Notes: generated by a model from the sequence alone, not told the origin. Shown: positions 1-9,325, counted from the stretch's first letter. The stretch: 64,000 nt of DNA from Arachnia propionica (GCF_003932785.1 NZ_RQYT01000010.1:1-64000); one strand, 5' to 3'. A program made the numbers and translations.

Positions 1-2619
1 GTGGTCTCGGATGCGGCGGCGGATGATCTGGGGCTGAGGGTGACGCCGTTCGAGTTGGCCTATGACCTGAGCCGGGAGGTCGTCGTCGAGGCGGATTCGG
101 AGCCCTTCGACCCCAAGATCGAGGCCGAGCGCGCCGCGCGGGTGGTGATCCCGCCTGAGAAGAAGGATGCCTACCTGGGGGAGGTGCCGCTCGTGACCAT
201 CGAGCCGTTGTTCACCACCCTGCCCAGCGCGGAGCGGCGGGAGTGGTGGCGCAACCACTTCGAGGAGCGTCGTGCTGCTGCGAAGAGGTCAGACCCCCAC
301 ATCGAGCTGCCGCACTGGCTGAATGCGGTGCTGAAGGGTGGCGTGCGTGAAGCGGCTGTGACCGGGTGGGTGAGGGCGCACGATGCCCTGCCTGAGGCCT
401 TGGCCTCCCGCCCGCTCCTGACGGCTCTGCCCGAGGAGGAGCGGCAGCGCATCCTGGATTCCCTCCCGCCCCTGTCCGAGCCGATGTACACCTATTCCCC
501 CTGCGTGTGGGATTTCACCCATACGGGGCCCTTCATCCGTGCCGCACTGGGCGCCCTCTCGCCGGAGGAGGCAAGGCAGGTTCTGGAGGACATCCCACAA
601 CAGGCTTTGGAGAAGGATTACTGGGTCACGCCACTGGCTGCCCTCCTACTGTCCACCCCTGAGGAACGGGTGGAGTTCGTCACGAGGCACAAGCTGCGAA
701 TCCTGACCTGGACCGAGGTCGTGCCTTGGCTGATCGCGACGGGGCGCCACGGGCTCGATCTGCTCAGGAGTGAGATCAGCAGCGAGGGCCGAGGTCCTGA
801 GGAGGCGATGGCCTTTGCCCGCAGCGTCGCTGCAGTGGCTCACGGCCCGGGGATGGCCCCGTTCTTCCTTGATCTGTTGGACACGAAGGTGGCCCTTGTT
901 GCCACCGAATGGCTGAACCACCACATCCCCGAGGCCTTGAAGGCGCACCTGACCCCCGCCCGGGCGGAGCGGCTGAAGCCCACCCTCCGCACCCTCACCG
1001 CCGAGCAGTTGCGCGACCTCCTGCCCGGGGTCTCCGAGTCGACCCGGGCAACGGTGGTGGAGGTCCTGGCGGAGATGGAGACCTCCGAGTTGCCTGCCGA
1101 CACCGGCTGGTGGGTCGAGGCCGCTACCAGCCTGCCGAAACCCCCAGCGGTGTCCTTCGATCTGGCGATGTTGCCGCCGTTGGTGGTGGAGGGTCATCGG
1201 CTCTCGGCGGTCCAGGTGGGTGAGGTGGTGCAGGCGCTCAGCACCGACACCGACCACCCCCTTGTCACTGCGGTACGCGACCGCGCCGAGGTGACCAGTC
1301 GGGATCGGTTTGCGGTGGCGGTGTTCCGGGCGTGGTTGGCTTCGGGGGCGGTGGCGCGGCAGTCGTGGTGTTTGACGGGTGCGGGCTGGTTGGGGGACTC
1401 CCAGTTTGTGGCTGAGTTGACTCCGTTGATTCGTCAGTGGCCGGGGCAGAGTCAGCACCAGCGTGCGGTGAAGGGGTTGACGGCGCTGCGGAATGTGGCC
1501 ACGGATGCGGCGTTGCAGGCGATCTCGGGGATCGCGGCGAAGGTGAAATTCGCTGCGTTGAAGAAGCGGGCCGGGGAGGCGATGGATGAGATCGCCGCGC
1601 AGCGGGGCTTCACCCGGGATGAGTTGGAGGACCGCATCCTGGCCGATGGTGGCTTGGATGAGCGTGGCACCCGGGTGTTCTCCTACGGGTCTCGTCGGTT
1701 CCTGGCCTTCGTGGCCCCGGATGGGAAGATCGCAGCCCGGCTGTTGGATGCGCAGGACCGTCCGACGGGGAAGGTGTTGACCAGTCTGCCCGCGCCGAAC
1801 AAGAGCGACGACCCCGAGCGGGCCAAGGAGTCCAAGGCCGCCTATGCCGGGATGAAGAAGGATCTCACGGCGTTGGTGAAGGTCCAGACCAGTCGGTTCG
1901 AGCAGGCGATGATCCAGGACCGTCGTTGGACCCCGGCCGATCATGCGGCGTTCATTGCCCCGCATCCGGTGCTGCGTCGGCTGCTGGCCGGGGTCATCTG
2001 GGCCATCCGGGACGGTGACGGTACCTTGGTGGCCACCGCCCGCATCGACGAGGACGCCACCCTCATCGACACCGATGACGATCCCATCACCGTGCCCGAG
2101 GGTGGCAGTATCGGGATCGTTCATCGGCTCGATCTGACCGATGAGAAGGCCAGCGCTTGGGGTGAGGTGTTGGCCGACTACGAGCTGACCACCCCGTTCA
2201 AACAACTCGACCGCCCCACCTTCACCCTGCCCACCAGCCAGGGCGAGAAGCTGGAATTGCAGGGCATCCCCGAAGGCAAGATCCCGGCGGCGAAACTCAT
2301 CGGCGCCTTCGGCAAGTACGGCTGGTTGCGCGGGAATGCCTACGACGCCGGGGTGTACTCCGTTCATTACCTGCCCGTCCCCACCGCGAACCTCACCATC
2401 GTCGCCCACTACGAGGATGGGATGTGGATGGGGTCTCTCGCGGAGCAGGAGGACCAGCTCCTGGTCGAGGTGTACGTGGTGGCGGGAGTTCAGGAGGCTG
2501 ACGACCTTGGTTGGGGTGACCCCGATGAGGTGAAGGACCTCACCAAGCTTCCCTGGACCCACGTCCCTGCCAAGATCGCCAGCGAAGTGCTGGCCACCAT
2601 CCATCAGATGGGTGGCTGA
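1..2619 (+). CDS. DUF4132 domain protein, 5' end cut by window edge
   Basis: The open frame runs from the first base, so although a GTG sits there the N-terminus is probably outside the window; DUF4132 proteins known to me are usually longer than these 872 residues. The first ~500 residues are helical and repeat-like, with many Leu/Ala-rich stretches. The part around residues 550–730 (FSYGSRRFLAF, then MKKDLTALVKVQTSRFEQAM, HPVLRRLLAGVIWA) matches what I know of the DUF4132 region. No signal peptide or membrane segment is visible, so it is presumably cytoplasmic. Its function is unknown; DUF4132 proteins sometimes occur with MolR/WGR-type proteins. It is followed by a 145-bp inverted-repeat element, not by a co-directional partner in close range. 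Family call fairly sure, role unknown. Confidence 0.7.
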   Translation: MVSDAAADDLGLRVTPFELAYDLSREVVVEADSEPFDPKIEAERAARVVIPPEKKDAYLGEVPLVTIEPLFTTLPSAERREWWRNHFEERRAAAKRSDPHIELPHWLNAVLKGGVREAAVTGWVRAHDALPEALASRPLLTALPEEERQRILDSLPPLSEPMYTYSPCVWDFTHTGPFIRAALGALSPEEARQVLEDIPQQALEKDYWVTPLAALLLSTPEERVEFVTRHKLRILTWTEVVPWLIATGRHGLDLLRSEISSEGRGPEEAMAFARSVAAVAHGPGMAPFFLDLLDTKVALVATEWLNHHIPEALKAHLTPARAERLKPTLRTLTAEQLRDLLPGVSESTRATVVEVLAEMETSELPADTGWWVEAATSLPKPPAVSFDLAMLPPLVVEGHRLSAVQVGEVVQALSTDTDHPLVTAVRDRAEVTSRDRFAVAVFRAWLASGAVARQSWCLTGAGWLGDSQFVAELTPLIRQWPGQSQHQRAVKGLTALRNVATDAALQAISGIAAKVKFAALKKRAGEAMDEIAAQRGFTRDELEDRILADGGLDERGTRVFSYGSRRFLAFVAPDGKIAARLLDAQDRPTGKVLTSLPAPNKSDDPERAKESKAAYAGMKKDLTALVKVQTSRFEQAMIQDRRWTPADHAAFIAPHPVLRRLLAGVIWAIRDGDGTLVATARIDEDATLIDTDDDPITVPEGGSIGIVHRLDLTDEKASAWGEVLADYELTTPFKQLDRPTFTLPTSQGEKLELQGIPEGKIPAAKLIGAFGKYGWLRGNAYDAGVYSVHYLPVPTANLTIVAHYEDGMWMGSLAEQEDQLLVEVYVVAGVQEADDLGWGDPDEVKDLTKLPWTHVPAKIASEVLATIHQMGG

Positions 2620-2623
2620 TTCC

Positions 2624-2768
2624 CCGCTGGTCGAGCCGGACCGCGCGCCCGCGCGCCGTCCGTGTCGAGACCCCTGGCACACGGTGCTGGTGCTCGAGTT
2701 GAGTGGGTGTCTCGCGGGGGCTCGACACGGTTTCCTTCGCAGGCTCTGGAAACCGGCTCGACCAGCGG
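2624..2768. repeat. Nested inverted-repeat element (family C, copy 1)
   Basis: The outer arms CCGCTGGTCGAGCCGG (2624–2639) and CCGGCTCGACCAGCGG (2753–2768) are a perfect 16-bp inverted repeat. Inside lies a second pair, CCGTGTCGAGACCCC near 2670 and GGGGGCTCGACACGG near 2716–2730. The inner part with CCTTCGCAGG resembles 16609–16692 in opposite orientation. It begins 5 bp after the DUF4132 stop, so it may also act as a transcription end. Confidence 0.65.
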
Positions 2769-2831
2769 AAAAGGGGCCAGCGGGCCAACGGACCACGGTT
2801 CCCCTCCGTGAGGGGCAGTCACGATAGCTCG

Positions 2832-2837
2832 TAGTAT
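2832..2837 (+). promoter_or_regulatory. -10 box, leaderless-type
   Basis: TAGTAT lies 7 bp before the ATG at 2845 and no Shine-Dalgarno sequence intervenes, so the transcript probably starts at or next to the start codon. No good -35 hexamer is seen. Confidence 0.5.
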
Positions 2838-2844
2838 CGGGCCC

Positions 2845-3402
2845 ATGACGGAGGAGGCGCGGGCTGCCCTGCAGCAGGTCCGGGAGGCCGTCTCACTGAT
2901 TCTCTCCGGCGGTTGGGAGCATGGTGACGGGCGCGTGGAGTTCCGGGGCGTCCTCGACAGGGAGTCCGTCCCGGCCGGGCCGTTCTGCTGGTGGAATCTC
3001 GATGGGGAGATCCTGCTCTCGTGCCTCTGGGTGAGAAACGGCCACGAGCTGAGTTCGGTGCCCGTGGGTGATCTCACCGCCAACAATGACCGCGGTTGGT
3101 GTGGCGAGGTCAACGATCTGCTCCTCGACCTCGACGACGACCACCGGCAGCAGCTGCGGAGCTGGCTCCGTGAGGAATGCGACCTCCAGCATCCCGAGAC
3201 CGCCATCGTCTGGGCCGCAGACCTGTGGGCCGCGGCGTCCACCGTCGGTGGCGCGCGCGAGGAGGAGGCCCTTCAGCGCCTCGTCGAGACCATCCGGAAA
3301 CACCTCGACGCTGGACGCATCAGTGCCGCCCGGATCCGGAGACTCACGGGCATGAGCCGCTTGATGCTGAGGCGGACAGCGCAGGGCGAACCAGAGAAGT
3401 GA
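2845..3402 (+). CDS. Hypothetical protein, 185 aa
   Basis: I do not recognise this protein. It is acidic and soluble, with no signal peptide or membrane segment. Residues ~1–60 are Trp-rich (GGWEHG, FCWWNLDGE); the middle is Asp-rich (LLLDLDDDHRQQ); the last third is basic and helical (IRKHLDAGRISAARIRRLTG), which could be a small DNA- or protein-binding helical end. The ATG at 2845 is preceded by TAGTAT at the leaderless distance. It lies alone between the family C repeat and the DUF1016-type gene, about 80 bp before the latter. Compositional coding bias and the clean promoter support a real gene. Confidence 0.6.
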   Translation: MTEEARAALQQVREAVSLILSGGWEHGDGRVEFRGVLDRESVPAGPFCWWNLDGEILLSCLWVRNGHELSSVPVGDLTANNDRGWCGEVNDLLLDLDDDHRQQLRSWLREECDLQHPETAIVWAADLWAAASTVGGAREEEALQRLVETIRKHLDAGRISAARIRRLTGMSRLMLRRTAQGEPEK

Positions 3403-3482
3403 CGCGGTGAGACTGAGACCGCTTGAAGGGGCGAATCCAAAGCGCTGGCCCGCTGTCCCTCGACTTCGACGATGATTGATCC

Positions 3483-4514
3483 ATGACCATGCCCGAACCC
3501 GGACTTCCTCTCCCCACCGGTCCCCAGGAGGGTCCCCTGGTGGAGCGGATCTCGGCGCTCATCACCCAGACCCGCACCCACGTCGCTGCTCGAGCCAATG
3601 CCGCCCTGACCATGATGAACTGGCAGATCGGCCACATGATCCACATCGAGGTACTCCACGAAAACCGCGCTGACTACGATAAACAGATTGTCGCTTCACT
3701 GGGGCAACAATTGACGGAGCGCTTCGGGCGCGGATTCAAGCGCGCTGACCTCTACCGGATGATCCAGTTCGCCCAAGTCTTCCCGGACCCGGAGATTGTG
3801 GCGACACTGTCGCAACAATTGAGTTGGAGCCACATCAAGACCCTGCTACCAGTCCCCAGCGCAGAGACCCGCGACTTCTACATAGAGCAGGCGGTCAACG
3901 CCCGGCTGAGTGTCAGGGCTCTGCGAGAGCTCATCGGGAGGCAGGGTTTCGAGCGCCGGGAGATCGCCAACGCACAGACCCCCGGAGGATCTGCCGTCCC
4001 AACCGATCTGTTCCGCGACCCCTACTTCCTGGACTTCCTGGGGCTCGAGGAGGCCCACACCGAGAGCGACCTTGAGGGGGCCATCGCCAGGGACATGGAG
4101 GCCTTCCTGCTCGAGGTCGGCGATGGCTGGGCCTTCGTGGCCCGTCAGAAGCGGATCACCATCGACAACGACGACTTCCACCTGGATCTGCTGTTCTACT
4201 CCCGCCCGCTTCGCCGTTTGATCGCCGTCGAACTCAAGGTCGGCAGGTTCAAGGCGGCCCACGAGGGGCAGATGAAGCTCTACCTGAAGTGGCTCGACCG
4301 CTATGAGCGCCATGAGGGTGAGGAGGCCCCCATCGGCCTGATCCTGTACACCGAGGCCAGCCGTGAGCAGGTCGAGCTGCTGGAGATGCACAAGGACGGC
4401 ATCATGGTCGCCGAGTACTGGACCGCGCTCCCGCCCAAGGAGCAGCTGCAGGCCCGCATCGCCGAGATCCACCGGGCAGCCCAGGAACGTCTGGCTCGAC
4501 GACAACCCGGGTGA
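3483..4514 (+). CDS. YhcG/DUF1016-family PD-(D/E)XK nuclease-like protein
   Basis: 343 aa. Residues ~15–170 match the DUF1016 N-terminal helical domain (ISALITQTRTHVAARANAAL, MNWQIGHMI, LTERFGRGFKRADLYRMIQF, LSQQLSWSHIKTLLPV). Residues ~185–335 match the YhcG C-terminal PD-(D/E)XK fold: FLDFLGL, an E-containing strand (AIARDMEAFLLEVGDGWAFV), then DDFHLDLLFYSR and LIAVELKVGRFKAAHEGQM, giving the D...ExK pattern. In E. coli and many genomes YhcG-like proteins occur with restriction-modification or mobile DNA genes; no such partner is visible here. Start chosen at the first ATG; a second ATG lies two codons later. No clear Shine-Dalgarno. It converges on the WD40 unit with a 32-bp gap. Nuclease activity is inferred from the fold only. 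Confidence 0.85.
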   Translation: MTMPEPGLPLPTGPQEGPLVERISALITQTRTHVAARANAALTMMNWQIGHMIHIEVLHENRADYDKQIVASLGQQLTERFGRGFKRADLYRMIQFAQVFPDPEIVATLSQQLSWSHIKTLLPVPSAETRDFYIEQAVNARLSVRALRELIGRQGFERREIANAQTPGGSAVPTDLFRDPYFLDFLGLEEAHTESDLEGAIARDMEAFLLEVGDGWAFVARQKRITIDNDDFHLDLLFYSRPLRRLIAVELKVGRFKAAHEGQMKLYLKWLDRYERHEGEEAPIGLILYTEASREQVELLEMHKDGIMVAEYWTALPPKEQLQARIAEIHRAAQERLARRQPG

Positions 4515-4546
4515 CGAACGGCACCGCGAGGGAGCCTCACGTCTTT

Positions 4547-6265
4547 TCAGTGCAGCTGGAGAACTGGCGCATTCCACAGCTTCACGGCCTCGTCGCTGAC
4601 CGAGAGCAGGAGTTCCCCGGAGTCATCCCAGGCCATGTGGGTGACCGGGTTCAGGTGGCCGTCGAACACGTGCGACGGTTCGGGGGAGCCCGGCGTCCAC
4701 ACCCGGACGACGCAGTCGTCCCACGCCGTCGCGAGTCTCGTGCCGGTCGGGTCCCAGATCGCGAGCCACGGGGTGTCGAAGCCGTCCTCGAACATCCCGT
4801 CGGGGTCCTGCACCACCAGGGGCGGCAGCGGCTGGCCGGTCGAGGAGACCCAGCGCAGTCCGGAATCCCCCTCCAGCTGTGACCCGAGGATCAGCTCGCC
4901 GTCGGTGCTCCAGCGCAGTTCGTGCGTGGTCTCCACCCCCGCCACTCTCCGTACCGCATCCCCGGAGGTCGCATCCCAGATCTGGAACGACCGCCCCGAC
5001 TCGTTGACGGGGCCCGCCATGACCTCCGCCCCGTCCGGCGACCACGCCACAGCGACGCGGCCGTAGGGCACCCCGCCAGGCAGGGTGTGCAGCACCTCAC
5101 CCGTGGTCGCGTCCCAGACCCGGACGGTGCCGTCACGTCCCGAACTGATGACCCGGGTCCCATCCGGGCTCCACGCCGCGTCCTGCGGGTACGGATCGTG
5201 GTCGAGTCCGGCCACGAGGTCCCCGTCGAGACCCCGCACCTCAAGGGACTCGCCGCATCCCAGCAGGACCCGGGTGCCGTCGGGGCTGAGCTGCAACAGA
5301 CCTCTCACGGGCCTGTCGCCGACGTTGAATCCGCCGAGTTGTTGCCCCTCGCGATCCTGGAGCTGCACCGAACCAGATGAATCGAGGACCACGACGGCGT
5401 CGTCCCGCCCGCGGAAGGCGGCCGCGACAGGTACCGTCGGCTCCTCGGCCGGTAGCAGCAGCCGCCCGCTCGGATGCCAGAGCACCTCGTCCCAGTCGCC
5501 GTCCTCGCCGGGTAGCTCCGCCGATTCGCCGGTGGCGATGTCGACGACCCGCGCGCTGCCGTCGTCGTGGACGACGAGCCGACCGCCATCCAAGCTGAAA
5601 CCCTGCAGTGCCACCAGACCGGGGATCTCGCGGAGCAGCTGCTGCGAGTCGAGGTCGAGCACCTGGGTGACCCACTCGGTTCGGTGGTCGGGCCGCTCCC
5701 GTGGGATCGTCATTGCGACCTGCCGCCCCTCCGGATGCCAGACCAGGGTGTTCGCTGCGAGGCCCAGCCGCGTGACCAGCTCGCCGCCGTGCAGCTCGAC
5801 GATGCTCAGCTGCTCATCGACGTCGATGAAGGCGAGCCGCCAGCCGTCGGGGCTCGGCCGGTTCGCCCGGTCCCAGTCGTGGGGGAGGGGCCAGCGGACG
5901 ACCTCCTCCCAGTGCTCGTCGAAGCAGATCATGTGGTCGCCGTCGATGTCCGCGACGACACCGCCCTCGCCCCAGGTCGCGGATCGGGCCTGCCGGAGTG
6001 CCGGGACCTCGCCGAGTGGGGCGCCGTCGGTGGCGTCCCACAGCCTCGCCACGCCGGAGGTGAGGGTGAGGATCCGGGTGCCGTCGGGGCTCCAGACCGG
6101 CCGCCCCATACCGGCCTCCGATGTGGTGAGGGTGAACAGCTCATCTCCGGTGGCCTCCTCCCACACGACCACCTGACGTTGGGCGTGCGCCGTCGCGACG
6201 CGCGTCCCGTCGGGGCTCACAGCGGATGGGCCGCGTCGTGGGGATCGGGTGACCTCAAGTCTCAT
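4547..6265 (-). CDS. WD40-repeat beta-propeller protein
   Basis: 572 aa made almost entirely of WD40-like blades, with repeated SPDGTR(V/I), VRVWDATTGE and similar strings (for example WSPDGTRVISS, VRVWDATTGEVLHTL, LATAWDDCVVRVW). The number of repeats would allow one large or two stacked propellers. No signal peptide, membrane helix or fused effector domain is seen, so it is probably a cytoplasmic protein-interaction scaffold. The start ATG at 6265 was chosen because it overlaps the TGA of the upstream WD40 gene (ATGA, 4 bp), which implies translational coupling; a longer reading from 6337 would run back into that gene. Partner and function are unknown. Confidence 0.85.
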   Translation of the reverse strand: MRLEVTRSPRRGPSAVSPDGTRVATAHAQRQVVVWEEATGDELFTLTTSEAGMGRPVWSPDGTRILTLTSGVARLWDATDGAPLGEVPALRQARSATWGEGGVVADIDGDHMICFDEHWEEVVRWPLPHDWDRANRPSPDGWRLAFIDVDEQLSIVELHGGELVTRLGLAANTLVWHPEGRQVAMTIPRERPDHRTEWVTQVLDLDSQQLLREIPGLVALQGFSLDGGRLVVHDDGSARVVDIATGESAELPGEDGDWDEVLWHPSGRLLLPAEEPTVPVAAAFRGRDDAVVVLDSSGSVQLQDREGQQLGGFNVGDRPVRGLLQLSPDGTRVLLGCGESLEVRGLDGDLVAGLDHDPYPQDAAWSPDGTRVISSGRDGTVRVWDATTGEVLHTLPGGVPYGRVAVAWSPDGAEVMAGPVNESGRSFQIWDATSGDAVRRVAGVETTHELRWSTDGELILGSQLEGDSGLRWVSSTGQPLPPLVVQDPDGMFEDGFDTPWLAIWDPTGTRLATAWDDCVVRVWTPGSPEPSHVFDGHLNPVTHMAWDDSGELLLSVSDEAVKLWNAPVLQLH

Positions 6266-8205
6266 GCCGGGAGGTCCGAGGGGGTGACGGGGAGGAGGAC
6301 GGTGTCGCCGTCGACGATGCATTGGACGGCCAACCATCGGTGGGCTCCGGGGCTGGTCTGGCGGATGATGCCATCGGGGGAGCGGACCACCCAGTGGTCC
6401 TCGGGGAGCGAATCGATCTGGAAGCCGGTCTGTGTGCCGGTGGCGACATCCCAGATCCGGACGGTGCGGTCATCGGAGTGGGAGACCAGGCGTGAGCCGT
6501 CGCTGTTGAACTGGACGCTGGCGACCCCTCCGGTGTGGCCCCGCAGTTCCTGAAGGCACTCGCCGTCGTCGAGGCGCCACAGCGTGATGACCCCGTCGGC
6601 CCGGCTGAGTGCGGCGGTGTTCGTGGCCGGGTCCCAGTCGAAGGCGGCCTCGTCCGCCACATCATCGGGTTCGAATCCCTGGATGAGTTCCCCGGTGAGG
6701 GCGTCGAGCACCTGGATGGGGCCGTTCTCGATGTCCTGAGCGAGGATGCGGGTGCCGTCGGGGCTCCAGCGGGCGGCACACCCCCAGTCGAATCCGTCGA
6801 AGGTGCGCAGGTGTGCCCCGGTGCGGGTGTCCCACACCCGGATCTCGAACCCGCCCTCGGGCGGCAGTACCCCGACGGCGAGTTGCCCGCCATCGGGGGA
6901 CCACGCGGTCCAGGTGGCCTCGACATCCTTGCCGAGCAGGGTGTGGATGGTTTCCCCGGTGGTGGGGTCCCAGATCCAGCAGCCCTTGCCCCGGAACATG
7001 TCGCAGCCGCCCGCGACCCGGGTCCCATCGGGACTCCAGGTGAGCGTCCACCAGCTCTCCAGGTGTTCCCGGTGGGAGAGCAGTCGTCCCGCTGGCACCT
7101 CGCGCACCTCGGTGCGGTACCGGTTGGACACCAGCAGTCGGGTGCCGTCGGGGCTCCATGCGCTCTGCGGACCACTGCTCAGCTCCGCTGAGCTGCGGGC
7201 CTCGCTCACCAGGGCGCCGTCGTCGCCCCACAGCCGCAGCCTCCCGTTGGCCGACACGGTGGTGAGCGCGTCGTCGCCGGGCCGGAAGTAGGCCGAGACG
7301 ATCCGGTTCTCGCTGGCCTCAGGGGTGTGGTCGCCGCCGAGAACCGCGACCTGTTTGGCGCGGCGGGGTTGGATGTCCCACAGCTGGATGCTGCCATCCT
7401 TGGTTTGGGCGATGACGTGTCGGCCATCGGGGTGCCAGATCGCGGAATGGCACCACTGCCCGAGGTCGAGGCGGCGCAGTTCCTCGCCCGTGGCGGCGTC
7501 CAGGATCCGCAGGTGATCGTCGTTCGGGATCTCCAGCAGCCGTGAGGCGTCCGGGCTGAACCGAACCGGTGCGGAGGCAGGCAGCTGCCGGACCAGCTCC
7601 CCCGAGGACGCCTCCCAGATTCGGGCGGGAGCTCCGCCGCTGCCCACCAGATACCGGGAGTCGGGGCTCCAGTCGAGGGCATGGAGGTGGTCTCCCGCGG
7701 GGAAGCCGCCGACCTCCTCCCCGGTACGGCTGTCACGGACCGTGATCTGCATCGAGGCATCCATCAGGGCCAGCCGGGTGCCGTCAGGGCTCAACGCGCC
7801 GCGCCACATCAGCAGCGGCGGGGGCCTGAAGTCGTGGAGGAGTTCGCCGTCGGCGTCGACGGTGACCGCCCGCTTCACGGTCATGGTCAGGATGACGTCC
7901 CCGCGCCAGGCCACCGGAATCCCCGGGGTCGGGAACTCACGCAGCTGTTTCGCCGTGGCGAAACTCCACAACCAACTCCTCCCCTGGGACGAGGTGAGGA
8001 TGTTGGCGCCATCCGGGCTCCACACGACGGCATCCACCTTGCCGGGATGGTCGGTCAGGAGGCGCGCCTGACGACGGTTCGCAAGATCCCAGACGGTGAC
8101 CGTGCGGCTGTACGACCCGACCGCCAGGAACCGACCATCACCGCGGCACGCCACCGCCCACGGATGGCTGCCGTGAGGAAACAGCGAGATGATCTGCCTT
8201 GTCAT
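6262..8205 (-). CDS. WD40-repeat beta-propeller protein
   Basis: 647 aa. It starts with propeller-like sequence at once (SHPWAVACRGDGRFLAVGS, VTVWDLANRRQARLL) and carries many blades with WSPDG(A/T) and RIWDVATG signatures up to the C-terminus. The last ~40 residues (WVVRSPDGIIRQTSPGAHRW) are propeller-edge sequence. It is the first gene of a two-gene unit, with the second WD40 gene overlapping by 4 bp; the two are probably an old tandem duplication that now forms a pair. TAGGAT six bases before the ATG suggests a leaderless mRNA. No catalytic domain is visible, so only a scaffold role can be proposed. Confidence 0.85.
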   Translation of the reverse strand: MTRQIISLFPHGSHPWAVACRGDGRFLAVGSYSRTVTVWDLANRRQARLLTDHPGKVDAVVWSPDGANILTSSQGRSWLWSFATAKQLREFPTPGIPVAWRGDVILTMTVKRAVTVDADGELLHDFRPPPLLMWRGALSPDGTRLALMDASMQITVRDSRTGEEVGGFPAGDHLHALDWSPDSRYLVGSGGAPARIWEASSGELVRQLPASAPVRFSPDASRLLEIPNDDHLRILDAATGEELRRLDLGQWCHSAIWHPDGRHVIAQTKDGSIQLWDIQPRRAKQVAVLGGDHTPEASENRIVSAYFRPGDDALTTVSANGRLRLWGDDGALVSEARSSAELSSGPQSAWSPDGTRLLVSNRYRTEVREVPAGRLLSHREHLESWWTLTWSPDGTRVAGGCDMFRGKGCWIWDPTTGETIHTLLGKDVEATWTAWSPDGGQLAVGVLPPEGGFEIRVWDTRTGAHLRTFDGFDWGCAARWSPDGTRILAQDIENGPIQVLDALTGELIQGFEPDDVADEAAFDWDPATNTAALSRADGVITLWRLDDGECLQELRGHTGGVASVQFNSDGSRLVSHSDDRTVRIWDVATGTQTGFQIDSLPEDHWVVRSPDGIIRQTSPGAHRWLAVQCIVDGDTVLLPVTPSDLPA

Positions 8206-8211
8206 GCCGAG

Positions 8212-8217
8212 ATCCTA
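8212..8217 (-). promoter_or_regulatory. -10 box, leaderless-type, for WD40 pair
   Basis: Minus-strand TAGGAT, then CTCGGC, then ATG at 8205. The six-base distance would place the transcript start on the start codon. Confidence 0.55.
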
Positions 8218-8332
8218 CGGCCTCAGAGAACGAAGGAGATCCTCCTTGGTCATGATCTCCAGGGGCTCCTCCAAGGAACCATCTGGTGGCGCAACGGATC
8301 GGCGATGCGGGCGCGGGGCTGAACCCCGGCCG

Positions 8333-9319
8333 TCACCAGTTGGCGTGGACATGCTCACGGATGCGCTCGTCGTAGATGCGCTCCAGTGCATCGAGCTGCG
8401 GCTGGGTCAGCGGCGCGAGCGAGCCCGCCAACGCATTGGCCCTGGCCTGCTCCGGGTTGCGCGCACCGGGGATGACGACGCTCACGCCGGGCTGGTCGAC
8501 GATCCACCGCAGCGCGAACTGCGCCGTCGACGCCCCCTCCGGAGTCAACGCGGCGACCTCACGTGCCGCGGCCACGCCGACGTCGTAGGGCACCCCCGAG
8601 AAGGTCTCGCCCTTGTCGAAGGCCTCGCCGTGGCGGTTGTAGCTGCGGTGATCGGAGGGGTCGAACCGGGTCGACTCGTCGTACTTGCCCGACAGGAGAC
8701 CGGAGGCCAGGGGGACACGGGCGATGATGCCCACCCCTGCCGCCGCGGCGGCGGGCAGCACCCGTTCGAGGGGCTTGCGTCGGAACGCGTTGAGGATGAT
8801 CTGGACGCTCACCACGTTGGGGCGGGCGATCGCCGTGAGGGCCTCGTCGACGGTCTCGACGGAGACGCCGTAGGCCTTGATACGGCCCTCCTCGACCATC
8901 GCGTCGAGCTCGTCAAAGACGGCGTCGGTGCTGTAGACGGGTGTCGGCGGGCAGTGCAGCTGGACGAGGTCCAGGGTGTCAACCCCGAGATTGGCACGGG
9001 AACGGTCGTTCCAGGCGCGGAAGTTGGCGCCGTTGTACTCCTCTGCGACGTGCGGGTTGGCGCGCCGACCCATCTTGGTCGCGACGGTGAGGGAGTCATC
9101 GCCCCGCTCGCGCAGGAACCGCCCGACGAGTTGCTCGCTGCGACCGTCGCCGTAGACATCGGCGGTGTCGAGGAAGGTGACCCCGGCGTCCACGGCCGCA
9201 TGCAGGGTGGCCAGCGCGTGGTCCTCGCTCACCTCGCCCCAGTCCCCGCCGAGCTGCCAGCAGCCCAACCCGATGACCGATGTGTCGACCCCGAGCCGTT
9301 CCATACGCCGTTGTTCCAT
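8333..9319 (-). CDS. Aldo/keto reductase
   Basis: 328 aa, the usual size for the family. The (beta/alpha)8 aldo/keto reductase pattern is clear: VIGLGCWQLGG near the N-terminus, GVTFLDTADVYGDGRSEQL with the catalytic Asp and Tyr, TKMGR with the catalytic Lys, LDLVQLHCPP with the His, and the C-terminal NADPH-binding IPGARNPEQARANA. It would reduce an aldehyde or ketone with NADPH in the cytoplasm; the substrate cannot be told. The start at 9319 is supported by TAGGGT-N6-ATG; a second ATG five codons later (9304) is possible. It stands alone, 73 bp downstream of the hydrolase gene on the same strand, with its own promoter. Confidence 0.92.
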   Translation of the reverse strand: MEQRRMERLGVDTSVIGLGCWQLGGDWGEVSEDHALATLHAAVDAGVTFLDTADVYGDGRSEQLVGRFLRERGDDSLTVATKMGRRANPHVAEEYNGANFRAWNDRSRANLGVDTLDLVQLHCPPTPVYSTDAVFDELDAMVEEGRIKAYGVSVETVDEALTAIARPNVVSVQIILNAFRRKPLERVLPAAAAAGVGIIARVPLASGLLSGKYDESTRFDPSDHRSYNRHGEAFDKGETFSGVPYDVGVAAAREVAALTPEGASTAQFALRWIVDQPGVSVVIPGARNPEQARANALAGSLAPLTQPQLDALERIYDERIREHVHANW

Positions 9320-9325
9320 GGCCCA

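Noticed and set aside
8215-8253. 12-codon open frame (MTKEDLLRSLRP) before the WD40 pair, possible leader peptide
   Set aside because: Its stop lies in the predicted -10 box, so it would be outside the transcript; no run of one amino acid that would suggest attenuation.
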